A DNA stretch of 64,000 nucleotides, from positions 274,722-338,721 of the forward strand of contig CAJINV010000023.1 in the NCBI GenBank assembly GCA_905178155.1, written 5' to 3'. Source of the stretch: Amoebophrya sp. A120. Taxonomy: Eukaryota > Sar > Dinophyceae > Syndiniales > Amoebophryaceae. The notes beneath the pieces are model-generated. The model saw nothing but the letters and a program-made list of their open reading frames with translations, searched no databases and was not told the DNA's origin. Both the position numbers and the translations under genes were made by a program. Below are positions 12,489 to 24,531 of the stretch, in pieces. Every line of letters begins with the position of its first letter. The stretch's first letter is position 1.

Positions 12489-15400
12489 AGCAAAATCAAA
12501 ACGCACACAGCTGGCGGCGTCGCTCATTCTATGAACTGCCCAGGGCCAGGTGTTAAAACAGTGTCAGAGTCAGTCTCATTTGTTCTACTCAAGTTTTCAA
12601 CTATACAGACCTGACGAGCTTGGTCTTGCATGACAAGCACTAGCACGACGAGGATTTTCAGAACAAATGCAGTACCTTGATGTGCATGTGGTTTTTGTAT
12701 TATATGCAAATTCTGCCGGGTTTTAGTGGTATTGGTGGTTTCGGCACACGTCATGCGTATTTCTGAAAGAGCAGGCCACACCCACAGCCAGATCTTGCAT
12801 TGTATTTCAAAGTCGAGGGCCTCAAAAGTTTCTTCCCCACCAGACTTTCGATAACCGCGCAGCAGTAGTGTCACTCCTGCGCGCAATTAATGGCCATGCT
12901 GCGGTGCTTTTTCTTTCCATATGAAGCAGGCAAGCTGAGTATCAAGCCGCCGAGCTTTTTTCGATACAGAGAGTATGTGCCACGAGCGTATGCACCGAAA
13001 ACAGAGACACGCACGCGCATCGCATTTGGGCCTAGCCAAAGTTTTGCCGTACATGGGCCATGTACTAGCCAAGCCTTTGCCTAACGTGATGGCTTGGATT
13101 GTGCACTGGCCAGGGCTGGGCATCGTCGCCGCGCCTTGCGCAGCCGCTGGGCTTCCTTGTGTTTTCTCCGGACATACGCGCACTCCATTAGCGCAGCTGT
13201 GCAAGCCGGCCCGAGTGCGTGCCTGGGCTCGGTGCTGTAGCTGGAGGCGGTTCGCGCTATGCAGTGGGTGCCGCGAAGGATGGCGCAGCTAGCTTCTGCC
13301 CAGCGCGCACCCACCCCGCCCCCGGCCTTCTCGGCTGAGTTTTATTTTTTTTTCAGCCACCAGGGGCCAGTGGGCGTGTGCTGATGCTGTGGCGGCGTTT
13401 CCCTGGATTGGGTTCCGGCTGTCGCTCCTTTTCAGGGCCTGGCCCCTCTCTGGACAGGTTGGTGGGCTGCCTCCCCGAGTAGATTCGACGCACACCGGGA
13501 CGACGTTGCTCGCGCATCTGGGGATAGCTATTGCAGCGCCCCTCTCTTGCCAAACCTGCCCGCATGCACGCCGCTACCCCTTTGGGCCCCGTCAGGGCAG
13601 GGCCGCCTGGAGTTGTTTGTGTATCCACACCGGAGGCAGCGGCGCTGGGTTGCCACGGCTGCGTACGAAAGGCAAGGGGGACAAAGACTGCAGTCCTCGT
13701 CGCAATAACAAACAGAAACAGCACAAGACAAACAGCGCCGCCACTCGGGCGCGTCGAGGGCGCAGGCCCCCATACCAAAGTTAATACTTGTCGACGCAAA
13801 CAAAGCCGCCCCCTCCGCAAAGCTTTGCGCCGCCCTTGCTCATGCGTTGGTGGTGTGTGTCTTCCCTCTGTCATAAAGTGGTGGCGATGAGTATGGGGCG
13901 CACAGGTCAAGTTCAGCTTCAGCACGATTATGACGTCGCTTTTCTACTGGGAGAAGTAGTTGCTCTCGCTCTGGCAGGTCGGTCGCGGTGTGCGTGAGGC
14001 TCTCTCACGGGCGCTCTCGGCGCCTCGTTTATTTGTATTGGTGTTGAGCAGGGTCGGATGAATCCTCGCGATTTGTATTGGTGCGTGAGCACGTATCACG
14101 TATATGCCAGGAGAAAAGCCTTGCAATTTGGTTTCTTTTTCATTGTGAAAGCAGGAGCCGAACGGATTGCGCGCTCCATAATCAACCGCGATCTTTTTGC
14201 GTTGGGAGTGCTGATATTGCAAATATCTGCTCGAGACCGTCACCAGCAGTTTTGGCCGCCAAACGTCATCCAAGAAGGTGATGGCGACGCAACCAATGCG
14301 CGCATGTTGTCTTACATAGGAAAATGAACCCTCACATCAACCAGCGAGCACTGCCACTGCGGCATATTGATTCAATTACACACACTCCTCCAACATATTT
14401 GCTTTTGCATTTGGTCTAACAAAATTCGAATTCTCCAGTGCAAAAAAATAAGAACTAGTTGGCACGAGAATGCGCACGCATCGCCAAGGTGCGCATGGCC
14501 TTCTTATTTTGGGACCCGATTACCGTGCCGCGATAGCGGTATACTCCAACCCCGGCCGACGAACGTGCTTCCTGCTTCAGCTAGATTTTGCATTTATTTG
14601 CGTTGGAGTTTACTGTTCCGTGTTGGGCTCGAAGCCCTTGCACCTCACCAAGCCGGCAGTCGTTACGTCGACATTTTTTTTGCAGCGCCGGCTGCGATAA
14701 AGCTGGTTGATTTTCAATGCCATACAGTGTCGCGCAAAATGACAGGGAGAACCCAACCTGGGTGCGGGATCGAATCAGATCAGTAACGAGCGAGCACGAT
14801 CAGCGCCAAAACAGTGGTCGGGTTCCTGGCGGCGCCGTCATTGAGGAGCTTCTCACTGATGTTTCCCACGTACAGTCGCGATCTTCGTCATTTTGTAATG
14901 CTGCGCTGAGATGTGATGACTATTCCTTTTATTTTTCTTTGTATGTAACCGAAACTGCAGCTGCGCGAGCAGATGCAGTAGGGTTCCACCTTCAAACAGA
15001 AACGATTAACATTTGAATTACACTACAACGCATGAAAATTTGACGAAGATGACGACTTTGCACAGGATGAGACGGGGGTGAAGACTAGTTGCGTAGCGTG
15101 GACGACTACCGCTCTTTTTTCTTCATCGATTCTGGCTACAGCTACTCCGACAGGGCATCTGTGTCCGTTCTAACGACGCAGGCGGCTTTTGGTTTTAAAT
15201 CTTAACCTCGCAAACGCTAGCCAAAAGGCACGACTTATATGCTTGCAAAAGTTTGGGCTTTGGCTTTTCCGAATCCGATTAATTCGCTGGCTCACTTCAG
15301 CGTGAGCATACTTACAACACTGAAGTGCTTCTCATCTACCTTCAATCAAAGACAAAACCGAGTACGATTTAGATGCTTCGCGCCAGAGTTAATACTACAG

Positions 15401-16632
15401 TTTTGAAACCAATGTCGACGCTGACACTTGAGGTTCGAAAATCATTGTCGCGCTGCTGATCCTGGTGCTACGCTTTGGCATCATTGAGGAGAAACAATCG
15501 CGGTAGATCATTTAGATTAGCCCTAATGTAAATCAGAGTGCTCCGGAGCCCGCAGATGCGCTTTTGCGCCGTAGTATATATTTTCTTATCAGCAAATACC
15601 AATTTGAAGTATTTTGTTTTTACACTATCATATATACAAAAGCGCTGGAAAAATTGGCCATAACGAATAAAATGTAGGGACTTTTTCTGGCCAGCGACGT
15701 ACAACTCATGGCTCTGGCGCTGGACTAGATCCGGTGCCAAAAGCCGCGCTTTTCCTTGTTCCATCGGTGCACATTTGCGCCGCAACAACTTGAACTTAAA
15801 GCTATACAATACTATGACAAAAGGACGAGGCGCCCACAGTTGCAAGCAAAAGCGCTGCATCTGCGAGATCCGATTGCGCCAATAATGATGCTGTGTCGCT
15901 TCTCCAGCTTTGAATTCTAAATCCAATTCTTTATTTATAATGTGTTTTTAGCACGTGTAGTTTGTTCGAGGCAGTCGTTGGTTTTTGGTGGTGCCGTTCC
16001 CAGATACAAGTCGCGGCCCCCTTTGCGAAAAGGCTTTAAGTGCGAACGCAATGCGTTGTGACAAAAATGGGGTTCCAAGATCACGACAAGCTGTGCAGCC
16101 GCACCCTTTCTTCTTTCGCCACTGACTATGCACACCACAGGACACCCGAAGAACAGGGAGGCCCATGAAGCGCCGGCGCGCGTCGGTGGGGAACTCGCGG
16201 TGGGGCGGCAGCTGTATGCTTGTGCAAAAATTATATCATAGATATTGATCAACATTCCGCCTACCACTTTTTTCATGCAATCTTGCAAGGGCTCCAAGCG
16301 GGGTGAGCGTGAGCAATATATAAAGAATTTTGGTTTTCTGTTCTTGCATGCTGATTGCTAGGCTTTGCAGTTCTGAACAAGACCAGCATTTCGATTCGTA
16401 TTGGGCCCCCGGGCAGATGGACGACACTGCGACGTTGATTGTGCTTCGTTGTGACTATCGGTCTTGCACAGCAAGGGGGCCGTCCAGAAGTGACTCAACA
16501 CAGACAAATCAAATACCAGCTGTGCCTGTGACGGTAGGCCGTGGCACAATGAAAAATCGCAGCTGTGCGTATTCTTGCTGGTCTGCGCTTTTCTTCTGGT
16601 ACTGTGCCACGAGGCTAAAAGTGGCAGGGTGA
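12489..16632. other. Gene-free or unresolved stretch
   Basis: 12.9-14.0 kb is GC-rich and resembles the first 8 kb. A frame at 14058-14327 contains DLFALGVLILQI, which resembles kinase subdomain IX, but nothing joins it securely to the kinase gene upstream. A frame at 14717-15016 (99 codons, ATG start) has no recognisable motif. A fold-back lies at about 15551-15868, with CGCAGATGCGCTTTTGC facing its complement. Nothing else is supported. Confidence 0.35.
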
Positions 16633-17598
16633 ATGAATGATAAACGCGATAAGGCCCCCGACGCAGCTGTTACCGTTACGCACGAGAAATCGCATGGAAA
16701 GACTCCAATCGGTTGCCAAAGTTACGAGGCAAGTAACGTGGGCCGCATAGAAGAAGCTGCACCCGGGGCGCGCGACGTCTGTGATCTGCTAGAGCAATGG
16801 AAAGGATTGCCGCTTTCAGCGAAAATTTCTGCGAACAGTTCAGCCTCGAATTTCGCCGCAAGAAATGATGCCGTTCTCGCAGTGGCAGTGCGGCATACGA
16901 GCTGTGGAACTCCTGCAGGTGTTGTTCCGAAGGGTCGAGAATGTCATCAACAGGTGCCGCACCAGTGTGAGCCTAGCCATCCGCTCGAAGAGTCCGGCAG
17001 CGCAACCGGTGGGATCTCCCGACGACGCAGCTTGAACCAATCTTCTAGCGCACGTCATAGCAGTAGCAGGTCCGACGATAGCGACCGGCGGCTGTCGGCG
17101 GCCACCGACGTCGCAACCGCGAACCGAACAAGGCCGCGCCCATCAGAAAGCGGCTCTGCAAATGAGAACGGACAATCGGGCAGCCTTGCCACCACAATGG
17201 AAAACCTTCGAAAAGCTTCGCTACGGCAGCTTCTCGAGTACGTCTCTCGCTGTGTAGCGGAGCTCATGCAGCATCGAAAACACGACATGCACGTCAGCGA
17301 AGCTACGGCTGGCAAACGGAACCAGTCGTGGAACCAGATCTCGCTCGTCAGGGTGCTAGCGACCCTGGCCGAACTACTACGCGAAGCAGCCAGTGCATCA
17401 CCCTTACCGAACTGGACGAACGAACTTTCCACGTACAAGGAGATGCTGGAGGAGTTATTTCAAACATGCGTGGAGTCGGTCGGCTTGTGGATGGCGCAGT
17501 ATTCGAAGAAGAATATCGTGTGTCAAAACATCCCCAAATCCTCCCCAGAAACAGCTCTAGAGCACAGATTTGCACTTCCGAAAATAGTTGTGAAGTAG
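16633..17598 (+). CDS. Unknown Ser/Arg-rich protein, 321 aa
   Basis: I do not recognise this protein. It starts at an ATG (MNDKRDK) 13 nt downstream of an in-frame-independent stop cluster. Residues about 120-185 are rich in Ser, Arg and Asp (SSSARHSSSRSDDSDRRLS), typical of a disordered and possibly phosphorylated segment. Residues about 190-300 are predicted by composition to be helical, with several Leu-rich stretches (VLATLAELLREAA, YKEMLEELFQTCV). It ends 111 nt before the RAP-domain gene on the same strand. It could be a separate gene or the first exon of that gene; the downstream ATG begins with a targeting-like sequence, which favours two genes. Confidence 0.5.
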   Translation: MNDKRDKAPDAAVTVTHEKSHGKTPIGCQSYEASNVGRIEEAAPGARDVCDLLEQWKGLPLSAKISANSSASNFAARNDAVLAVAVRHTSCGTPAGVVPKGRECHQQVPHQCEPSHPLEESGSATGGISRRRSLNQSSSARHSSSRSDDSDRRLSAATDVATANRTRPRPSESGSANENGQSGSLATTMENLRKASLRQLLEYVSRCVAELMQHRKHDMHVSEATAGKRNQSWNQISLVRVLATLAELLREAASASPLPNWTNELSTYKEMLEELFQTCVESVGLWMAQYSKKNIVCQNIPKSSPETALEHRFALPKIVVK

Positions 17599-17709
17599 TT
17601 TACTAGACGTTTGCGTCGCAGCTTTCCTTGAAAAGCAAGCTCAGATAGTATTTGGCACTAATTAACCGGGATAGGTGCTGGGGCAATGGGTTTGTGATGC
17701 TATTACGGT

Positions 17710-20044
17710 ATGCGGACCCAAAGTTGTATACTGGCACTTGCAATTGCAACGCTGCATGTGCGAGCTATTATTTTAAACCAGAACATACATCTTGACTATT
17801 CTGGGGTGGGTAGGGGTACGCTTTTACACAGGATAAAGAAACGTGCGAGGCTATGTTCGGCCCCGAACCGAATCGGAGGGTTCCAGCCAGTCCAAATGCT
17901 GGCTCTTTTCGAAGCGATGGATACCGCTGGACGTGCAATTCCAGACGGCAAAGGGTACCCGTTGGCCCACATGTTGTACCTGCTGCAGAAAGCTGGATGG
18001 GTCGGCTTTTCCGCACTAGGACTTGCGAACTCCGCTCGAGCGCTAAAGAAGATCACCTCCGCAGACACGCATGCAAAAACGCTGGAGAGCATGTGCGCGA
18101 GTCGCGTCACAACCGTATCCAGCGAAACTCGGATGAAGCACGTACCTGTCGAACAAGAATTGTGGGGCGATATCCGCTTGCTGCATGCTGTGCTGCTGCA
18201 CCTCAGCGAAGAGAACGACCAGTGGCGGGACCAGTCTAACCTAACGGGAAAAGCCGCGGCATTCGGCTTCAAGATACTCAGGGCATGCGCCAATCCCGGA
18301 TCGCTAGAATCCGTGGCTAATCTTCATTGCCGCGAAGTCGTTTTGCGGCTTCTCGTCTGGTCCGTGGCGCGGGTCTTCCGACTCACCCCCTTCGAGGTTT
18401 CAGGAGCAGCCGGACCGATCCGCACAACAGCAGAGAAGCGGTGTTGGCAGGTCGGCGACCTTGACCCAACTTTCACCGCAGGCGCCCGTGCAATTTTACG
18501 GCTTGCGGAAAAAGCCGCATCGCAGCAAAGGATTGGCGTCGAGCTCGGCTTTTCCATCGTGCATCTGCTCCGCGGCATGAAAGCGACATGCTGGAGATCG
18601 GGACGCATTCTCATGGCCTTATTGTTGGAGAACTTGAACTCGAAGACGCTGGACAGCCACTCGAACTCCAACAAGTGCAGCAAGCTTATCGAAATTCTGC
18701 AGCATTGCGCGCACTACGGCACCCATCTCGACCTCGTGCCGGAAATGAGAACTCTTCTCCGGCGCGCGTTGTTGTCAGGAGGGTGTCACCTCAGCTTGAC
18801 TGCAGTTCAGGAGGTGGAGGTGCTGTGGAGTGCAGTCGTCATCGCCAGTTCTCGCCAGCAGAAGAACACCGGCATCCTGGGACCTACTTCGTGTGGCGTC
18901 CTTGTCAACGGCCAACTCCACCAAAGCGCGTCTCTTCCCGGAAATACCACGCAAGAAACTGGGCGGCTATCCATAGTATCAGGAGATGCGCATGTGTCTG
19001 GGTCTGCAGAATTATCTTTATCTTCATTCTAAGTACTACTTAGTCGACAAAAAAACACTGCAATTCGGAAGCAACAAAGATGACCAGCTTTATTTGCTAT
19101 TGGACACTGGCGGGGGCCACGCGTCTCTCTCTCTACTTATGTGACTGAGCCGCATGACGATGACAAAGACAAGTTCGAGTTGCCTTGGCATTATATTTGA
19201 AGAATAAGAATAAGTAGAAAAATAGAAAATCAAAAACGACATCGTAGCGCAACGACAGTGAAAGAATTTCTTTTCCGTCAGCCAGAGCTGCAACTGGTAC
19301 TAACCATGAAGCATAACACGCCTGCTTTGCTCCAGACACAAACATGTTTGTGTGTCATCTAGGTTGGCGAGCGCCACCGACTGTCCCGAACACACAAAAC
19401 TCCTCCACGACGCCAGACGCGCATATGATTTGTGTGCTGGGAAGCTAACTAAAACGGTTCTTCCGGTGGAACAGCGATCGAAACTGGTGCTCGTGGCACT
19501 CGTTCTGGGCAGGACAGTGCCGGAGAGTCTTCGCCGTATCGCGGCAGGTGACGTCAGGGCAGTTTCGCATGTGTCGAACACCCAAATGCGGGTGCACTCG
19601 AAGATTTCGGCCGCGTTGCACCACTTCTCGCAGCCCATGATCGCGGTGCAGGAGGTGCCGTGCCTCGATGGGCTACTTGCTCCGGTTGACATCCTGATAA
19701 AGCCGCGGCCGCCCAGCAACCAGAATGGAATCGCGCATGACAGATCTGTCGTCGTTGAAGTGGACGGGCCTCACCACTTTTACGAGATTTTGGACGCGGA
19801 AGACCACGGAGCCGGAATGCCAATGACATTCTACACAGGGCCAAGCGTATTGCGGCACGAGGTCCTACGACTGCACGTCTCTCCAGTTGTTCACCGCGTG
19901 CGGCACTTCGCGGAAAAAGCTGACGTAGATAGCACCATGGACACATTACGCGACATCTTATCTTCGCAGCAGGGTTGTGAAGATGTGCAGGGAGTAAATG
20001 GCAGCGGCTTTGTGCCTATGAACATGCAAGAGCATGATGCCTAA
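17710..20044 (+). CDS. RAP-domain protein, likely organelle RNA-binding
   Basis: Two exons, 17710-18976 and 19365-20044, join in frame across an introner element to give 648 aa. The start MRTQSCILALAIATLHVRA is hydrophobic with Arg and no acid, compatible with organelle or secretory targeting. A long Leu/Ala-rich helical region follows. Near residues 549-606 lies the RAP signature: VVVEVDGPHHF, then Y, then TGPSVLRHEVLRLHVSPVV, matching the family pattern of EVDGPxHF followed by TGxxxLKxRxL. RAP proteins are abundant in Apicomplexa and relatives, usually bind organellar RNA and act in mitochondrial or plastid RNA processing. The conserved tail supports that role; the exact target is unknown. 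The third ORF alone would lack a sensible start, which supports the join. Confidence 0.75.
18977..19359. mobile_element. Introner element, diverged family F1
   Basis: About 383 bp. The 5' end TATCAGGAGATGCGC leads to ATGTGTCTGGGTCTG. The 3' end carries CCAGACACAAACATGTTTG. The flanks (CATAG and TAGGT) no longer match, so the insertion looks old. Removing the element and 5 nt joins the helical and RAP exons in frame (ATA-GTG-GCG). Confidence 0.6.
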
Positions 20045-21229
20045 TAGGCTTCCAAGCTGTCTTAAGTTTCAGCAACAGACCGAAAACACATGCGGTCCTA
20101 GCTACAGTCACAATAAGAGCTTTTTTTGTTACTTACAGATGTTGATGCTGATCCAAGATCGTCCACTGCCTAATTCTCTAGGGATACAATTGCAACTTTG
20201 CACTCGTAGCAAACTCTTTACACAATTTAGAGCTTTTTTTGAAATCAATGCACCGCGAACCCGGGGTCCAAATGGCGCCCGGCATTTTTTTTTCTTTTAG
20301 AAAGTCAGATAAGTTTTAGAAAGTCGAGCGCGGCGCAACACTGCATATATCAACAGCCTCTTGTTACTTGTCCACCCAGTTCCCAGCGTGATGGTTCGGC
20401 TGGACGCTGGCCAGCCACAAAAGCACCTGTAGTTACAGAGACCCCACAGAAAATTGTTTCAGGCACCTGCAAGAAGTGTAAAAATTTGTCCGGAGCGCAA
20501 CTGCAGAAGTTGCAGATAGGTCAATTGATTACTGGGAAAATTATTTTTGCAGGGTAACGGAAGCTCGTCCCGCGACATCATTTTTTTAGAGAATTAGATG
20601 CGCCGGACGTCCGCTATGAATTTTTTACTTTTGAAGCAAGAATTTTTTCCAAGAAAACACGAACGGAAACGAATGCCAGAAAGAAATCTAAAATAAAAAC
20701 TCGAATCATCTACTGAAAACGTGGATATTATCTCTAGCAGTCACACCTTTCTTGACCTCAGCAGCTCTTTCAACATTTGTCGGCACGCATGTTCTTGCGC
20801 GACCAGCCGCAAAACCAATACGCTTGGAGAAAGAGCAGCCGCGCTTTCCTAGGAGTGACTAGTCGCTCTCCTGCTCTTGGGGTCAGAAAGTGATTTGCGA
20901 ATCGATGCAGAGACTTTTTTGAATACGCGGGCGCGCCGTGACTCCATCCATGCGTAAGTCCACAAAAGCGTGGCTATGCAGGAGTCCGAGAAAATATTTT
21001 TTCGCACCCCTTTCTACCATCTGGTTTGCAAGTAGCACAAATTGAAGCTTTATCGAGCTATGCAACTTTATCAGAACTGTTTTTCTTTTTGCTGCAGCGC
21101 AGTTTTTCAATTTTCAATAGAGAAAGTTAGTAATGAAAAGCCGCTATATAATTTATAGAAGGACTGACGTAGATGCATTTGCTTTTTTCGTGGCGGGCCT
21201 GAAGCGCAATCGCTTCCAAGGGCAGGCGC
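20045..21229. other. AT-rich intergenic stretch
   Basis: No gene, conserved motif or introner element seen. Many short A and T runs. It ends where degenerate copies of the 308-bp satellite begin. Confidence 0.5.
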
Positions 21230-23060
21230 AATGGAGGGCATACAAGTTCGAGTTTTCAAAACAAAATCACGAAAGTCAAGAACAGAACAAAAACAAAAAT
21301 TTAGTGCATGCGGTAGCGCGTTTTGAAAAGGCAGCCAAAGGGGGAACGGAGGCCCAATCGTAAACGGAGAGTGTTCACATTGGTTTGTGTTCGCAACGAC
21401 TACAGCCAGAGGCGCAAGCTTTTGCACCCAAAACTCACAAAAAGCTGAGAAACATTTTATCCGCGCTTTCTTTCTAGCCGTGGGTGGTGGAATCTCGAGT
21501 TGTACCAGGCAAATTGAATTGATTTGATTTGGCGTGCCTTCGATTTTTGGAAAAGGAGGCCCAAAGCCTCCGCTGCCACCCCGTTTTCGGCATCGACACT
21601 GATCTTAGCATGCGGAGTAAATACCGTCTCAGCTTTTTTAATATCACAGTGAGAGTGAACAAGGCCGAGGACTAAATGAAAATAAGAACTTTCCACATGA
21701 TATGTCGCATTTTGTAAAGCCAGCCGGAGGGGTGGCGGAGGCCCAATCGTAAGCAGAAAGCGTTCGCGATAGGTCGTGCTTGCAAGTCCAAGCAGAAATA
21801 CAAACTTTGGCTCTCATCGTTGACAAAAAGCACATTGACACTTTTTCCGCATGCTCCTGGGGTTTTTGTAGGGCACTTCGAAACCTCCGCTACCCCTCCG
21901 TAGTTGGCTTCGATATTGCCCATAGCATGCGGAAGAGATAGCGTTTGAGTTTTGGTAGGAAAGTAAGCAACGCCAAGGACTGAACGCAAACAAAAACTTG
22001 CTGCATGGTATGGCGCATTTTGTAAATCCTGGCGGAGGGCTAGCGGAGGCCCAATCTTAAGGAGGAAGCGTTCGCTTTGGGTCGTGCTTGCAAAAACAAG
22101 TAGAAAAGCAAGCTTTCCCTTTCAGCATTGACAAAAAGCGCATGGACACTGTTTCCGCATGCTCCTGCGGTTTTTGTGGGGCACTTCAAAACCTCCGCTA
22201 CCCCTCCGTGGTCGGCCTCAATGTTGGCCATAGCATGCGGAAAAGATAGCGTTTGAGTTTTGGTAGGAAAGTAAGCAACGCCAAGGACTGAACGCAAACA
22301 AAAACTTGCTGCATGGTATGGCGCATTTTGTAAATCCGAGCGGAGGGGTAGCGGAGGCCCAATCTTAAGGAGAAAGCGTTCGCTTTGGGTCGTGCTTGCA
22401 AAAACAAGTAGAAAAGCAAGCTTCTCCTCTCAACATTGACAAAAAGCGCATGGACACTGTTTCCGCATGCTCCTGCGGTTTTTGTGGGGCACTTCGAAAC
22501 CTCCGCTACCCCTCCGTAGTTGGCTTCGATATTGCCCATAGCATGCGGAAGAGATAGCGTTTGAGTTTTGGTAGGAAAGTAGGCAGCGCCAGTGACTGAA
22601 TCCCAGCAAACGTTTGCTGCGTGTTGATATGGCGCATTTTGTAAAAGCGAGCGGAGGGATAGCGGAGGCGCAATCGCAATCGTAAGCGGAAAGCGTTCGC
22701 GCTGGATCGTGCAAGTAGAAGCAGAGAAGCAGCCTCTTGCCTTCAAAGTTTAGAAGATAGAAATAGACAGACATCTTTACCGCGCGCCCCTGCGGTTTTT
22801 ATAGTCCACCCCCAGGCCTCCGGCATCCCTCTGTAGCCGGCCGGCATCGAGATCTATCACAGCAAGCACAGAGCACATCACTTCGATTGTGGTTTGGAAG
22901 TTCAAGTTGGCAAACGAAATCAAAAGCGCAATTTGATTTGCCGTGCGGCGCGCTTCTTTTGGTACACCCGGCGGGGGATAAGTAGCAGAGGCCAAAGAAT
23001 GGCAAAGTAGTGGCTTTCAAAAGCTTACTCGTTTGCAACCTTTGAAACCACGCAGAAGTG
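21230..23060. repeat. 308-bp satellite, array I
   Basis: The core GGAGGGGTRGCGGAGGCC and close variants start at 21726, 22034, 22342 and 22652, giving spacings of 308, 308 and 310 bp. More decayed units lie near 21338 and 22970. The opposite-strand core (CCTCCGCTACCCCTCCG) sits about midway in each unit. Units share GCATGCGGAARAGATAGCG and a GTAGGAAAGTAAGCAACG block. This array is the most diverged of the three. Confidence 0.85.
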
Positions 23061-23121
23061 GAAAAATGCATGCCCGCACGTTGCAACCTTTTGCGCTTTC
23101 AGTTACGTCGCCGAAAGTTAA

Positions 23122-23626
23122 AAACCAAGTCCAGGACAAGCTTACCGACAAGAAGTCAAGTGCCGGGAACGCATATTAAAATGCGATAATATACCTGACA
23201 TCAAATGCAAATATGTCTGGGTCTGGAAGAGTGCCAGACCTGTCATGCAGGTTTTTCATGATCATGACCCATGAGGAGGTCTGGTATGGACGACATAGCA
23301 TGACAGATTCTGTGAGAGCTCTATCATACCTATCCTGAGTGAGAAACTGCCTCTCGATTAAGTCAAAAGTGGACAGCTTTTGGTAATCACGCACCGAAAA
23401 TATACATGATAATGATTCAGATTTCGCATGACAATTTGCTTTGTTCCAGACCCAGACACTTTTGCATTTGACACCTGAAGCCCATGATCGCCTTCGATTG
23501 AAAAAAAGGAAAGCCGGTGAGAAACTTAAAGACATCGATATCTGGTGCGGATGGTGTGGCTCCTCCACCTTGCCTTGTTCTTCGGAAAGCGAAAGCGAAC
23601 TGCCTGTCCGGAATTTTCACAAGTGA
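23122..23626 (+). pseudogene. Gene fragment carrying an introner element
   Basis: Removing the introner element at 23199-23473 with one CCTGA joins two open segments in one frame, ending at the TGA at 23624-23626. The joined peptide is Lys/Arg-rich and then has CGWCGSS and a Ser/Glu run. There is no ATG in the upstream part before an in-frame TAA at 23119-23121. The start, or earlier exons, may have been lost when satellite array I formed next to it. It could equally be the last exons of a gene whose earlier exons I cannot see. Confidence 0.35.
23199..23473. mobile_element. Introner element, family F1
   Basis: 275 bp. The ends are CATCAAATGCAAATATGTCT and its complement ending GCATTTGACA. 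CCTGA flanks both sides exactly (23194-23198 and 23474-23478). This is one of the clearest target duplications, with CAT and ACA in place of TAT and ATA. Confidence 0.9.
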
Positions 23627-24261
23627 TCACCTATTGCACACAGTTGTATGCGGGCGAAAGACAAAGATTTCATCTTTAGGTTTCTTTGATTGAGATGAGG
23701 CCAACTACTACTCAAGGATCATCTGCTGTCTTTGCTTTCCCCGGGCCCCACTAAGTAACGCCAAGCAGTTTTTACTTTCCTAGGTGACTTGATTCCGCCC
23801 CTGTTCCTTCGGCTTTCCCGGCTGCACAATTTCGGAGGACATGCAGAATTTAGATCTCGGGTTTTCAGGGTATTGGCTGATATCCACTTTGCAGTTCATA
23901 GGCAGAGCCACATTAAGGCACGGGGGTCAGCAGCGAAGCGATACTTGGTGAACGACGCAGCAAACGCAAATCCACATCCAACCCGGTGTAATACGAAACT
24001 GAGTTTCCGGCCGCTCACGGAAGACGATTTGGACGGTGCGCTTTTCAGTGGTTCTTCAGCTGCTTTTACTAAGTAATGCTTCCTCTGAAGAATATGGTTG
24101 TCTTCACTATCAGTCTTTCATTTGTCGTCGTAATTCTATTTCACCGTAGCTGAGCTGTTTTTGATCGCTGGCCACCGTCTAGGCTTATAAATCGCATTTA
24201 GATGATAATTCTGCACAGTCCGGAAGAAGAGATCCAATACTCGATGAGCACACTGAAAAAG

Positions 24262-24531
24262 ATGTATACAGAGAGAAGGGCGTTTGTATTTCTGTGTATC
24301 TTTGTATTTCTTGGCATTCCTGTCGCGTCGTGCTACACTCATCGTTGCAGCTTTGGGTCGTCGATCGCTCGTTTTTCGTTTGAAAAGGGTATTTCATTTT
24401 CGTACAACTTTGCGTGTTTCTTCCTCACCACGTATACGTCTCTTTTCCATCGGCAGGATAATGATGATCGCCATCGTGCAAAGACCAACATGACTATACG
24501 ATCTTGGACGAAGCAGAGCAGAACTGGATGA
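24262..24531 (+). CDS. Possible small secreted protein, 89 aa
   Basis: I do not recognise this protein. It begins MYTERRAFVFLCIFVFLG, a basic start followed by a strongly hydrophobic core and then IPVASCYTHRC, a layout typical of a cleavable signal peptide with a likely cleavage after VAS. The remainder is short, with two further aromatic-rich segments and a charged tail. Nothing else confirms it: no paralogue in the window and no conserved motif. It may be a first exon, a small secreted protein or a chance frame in AT-rich DNA. Confidence 0.35.
   Translation: MYTERRAFVFLCIFVFLGIPVASCYTHRCSFGSSIARFSFEKGISFSYNFACFFLTTYTSLFHRQDNDDRHRAKTNMTIRSWTKQSRTG

Noticed and set aside
15468-15926. 152-codon minus-strand frame
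   Set aside because: No motif, overlaps a fold-back, and opposite to all supported genes. Possible but not supported.
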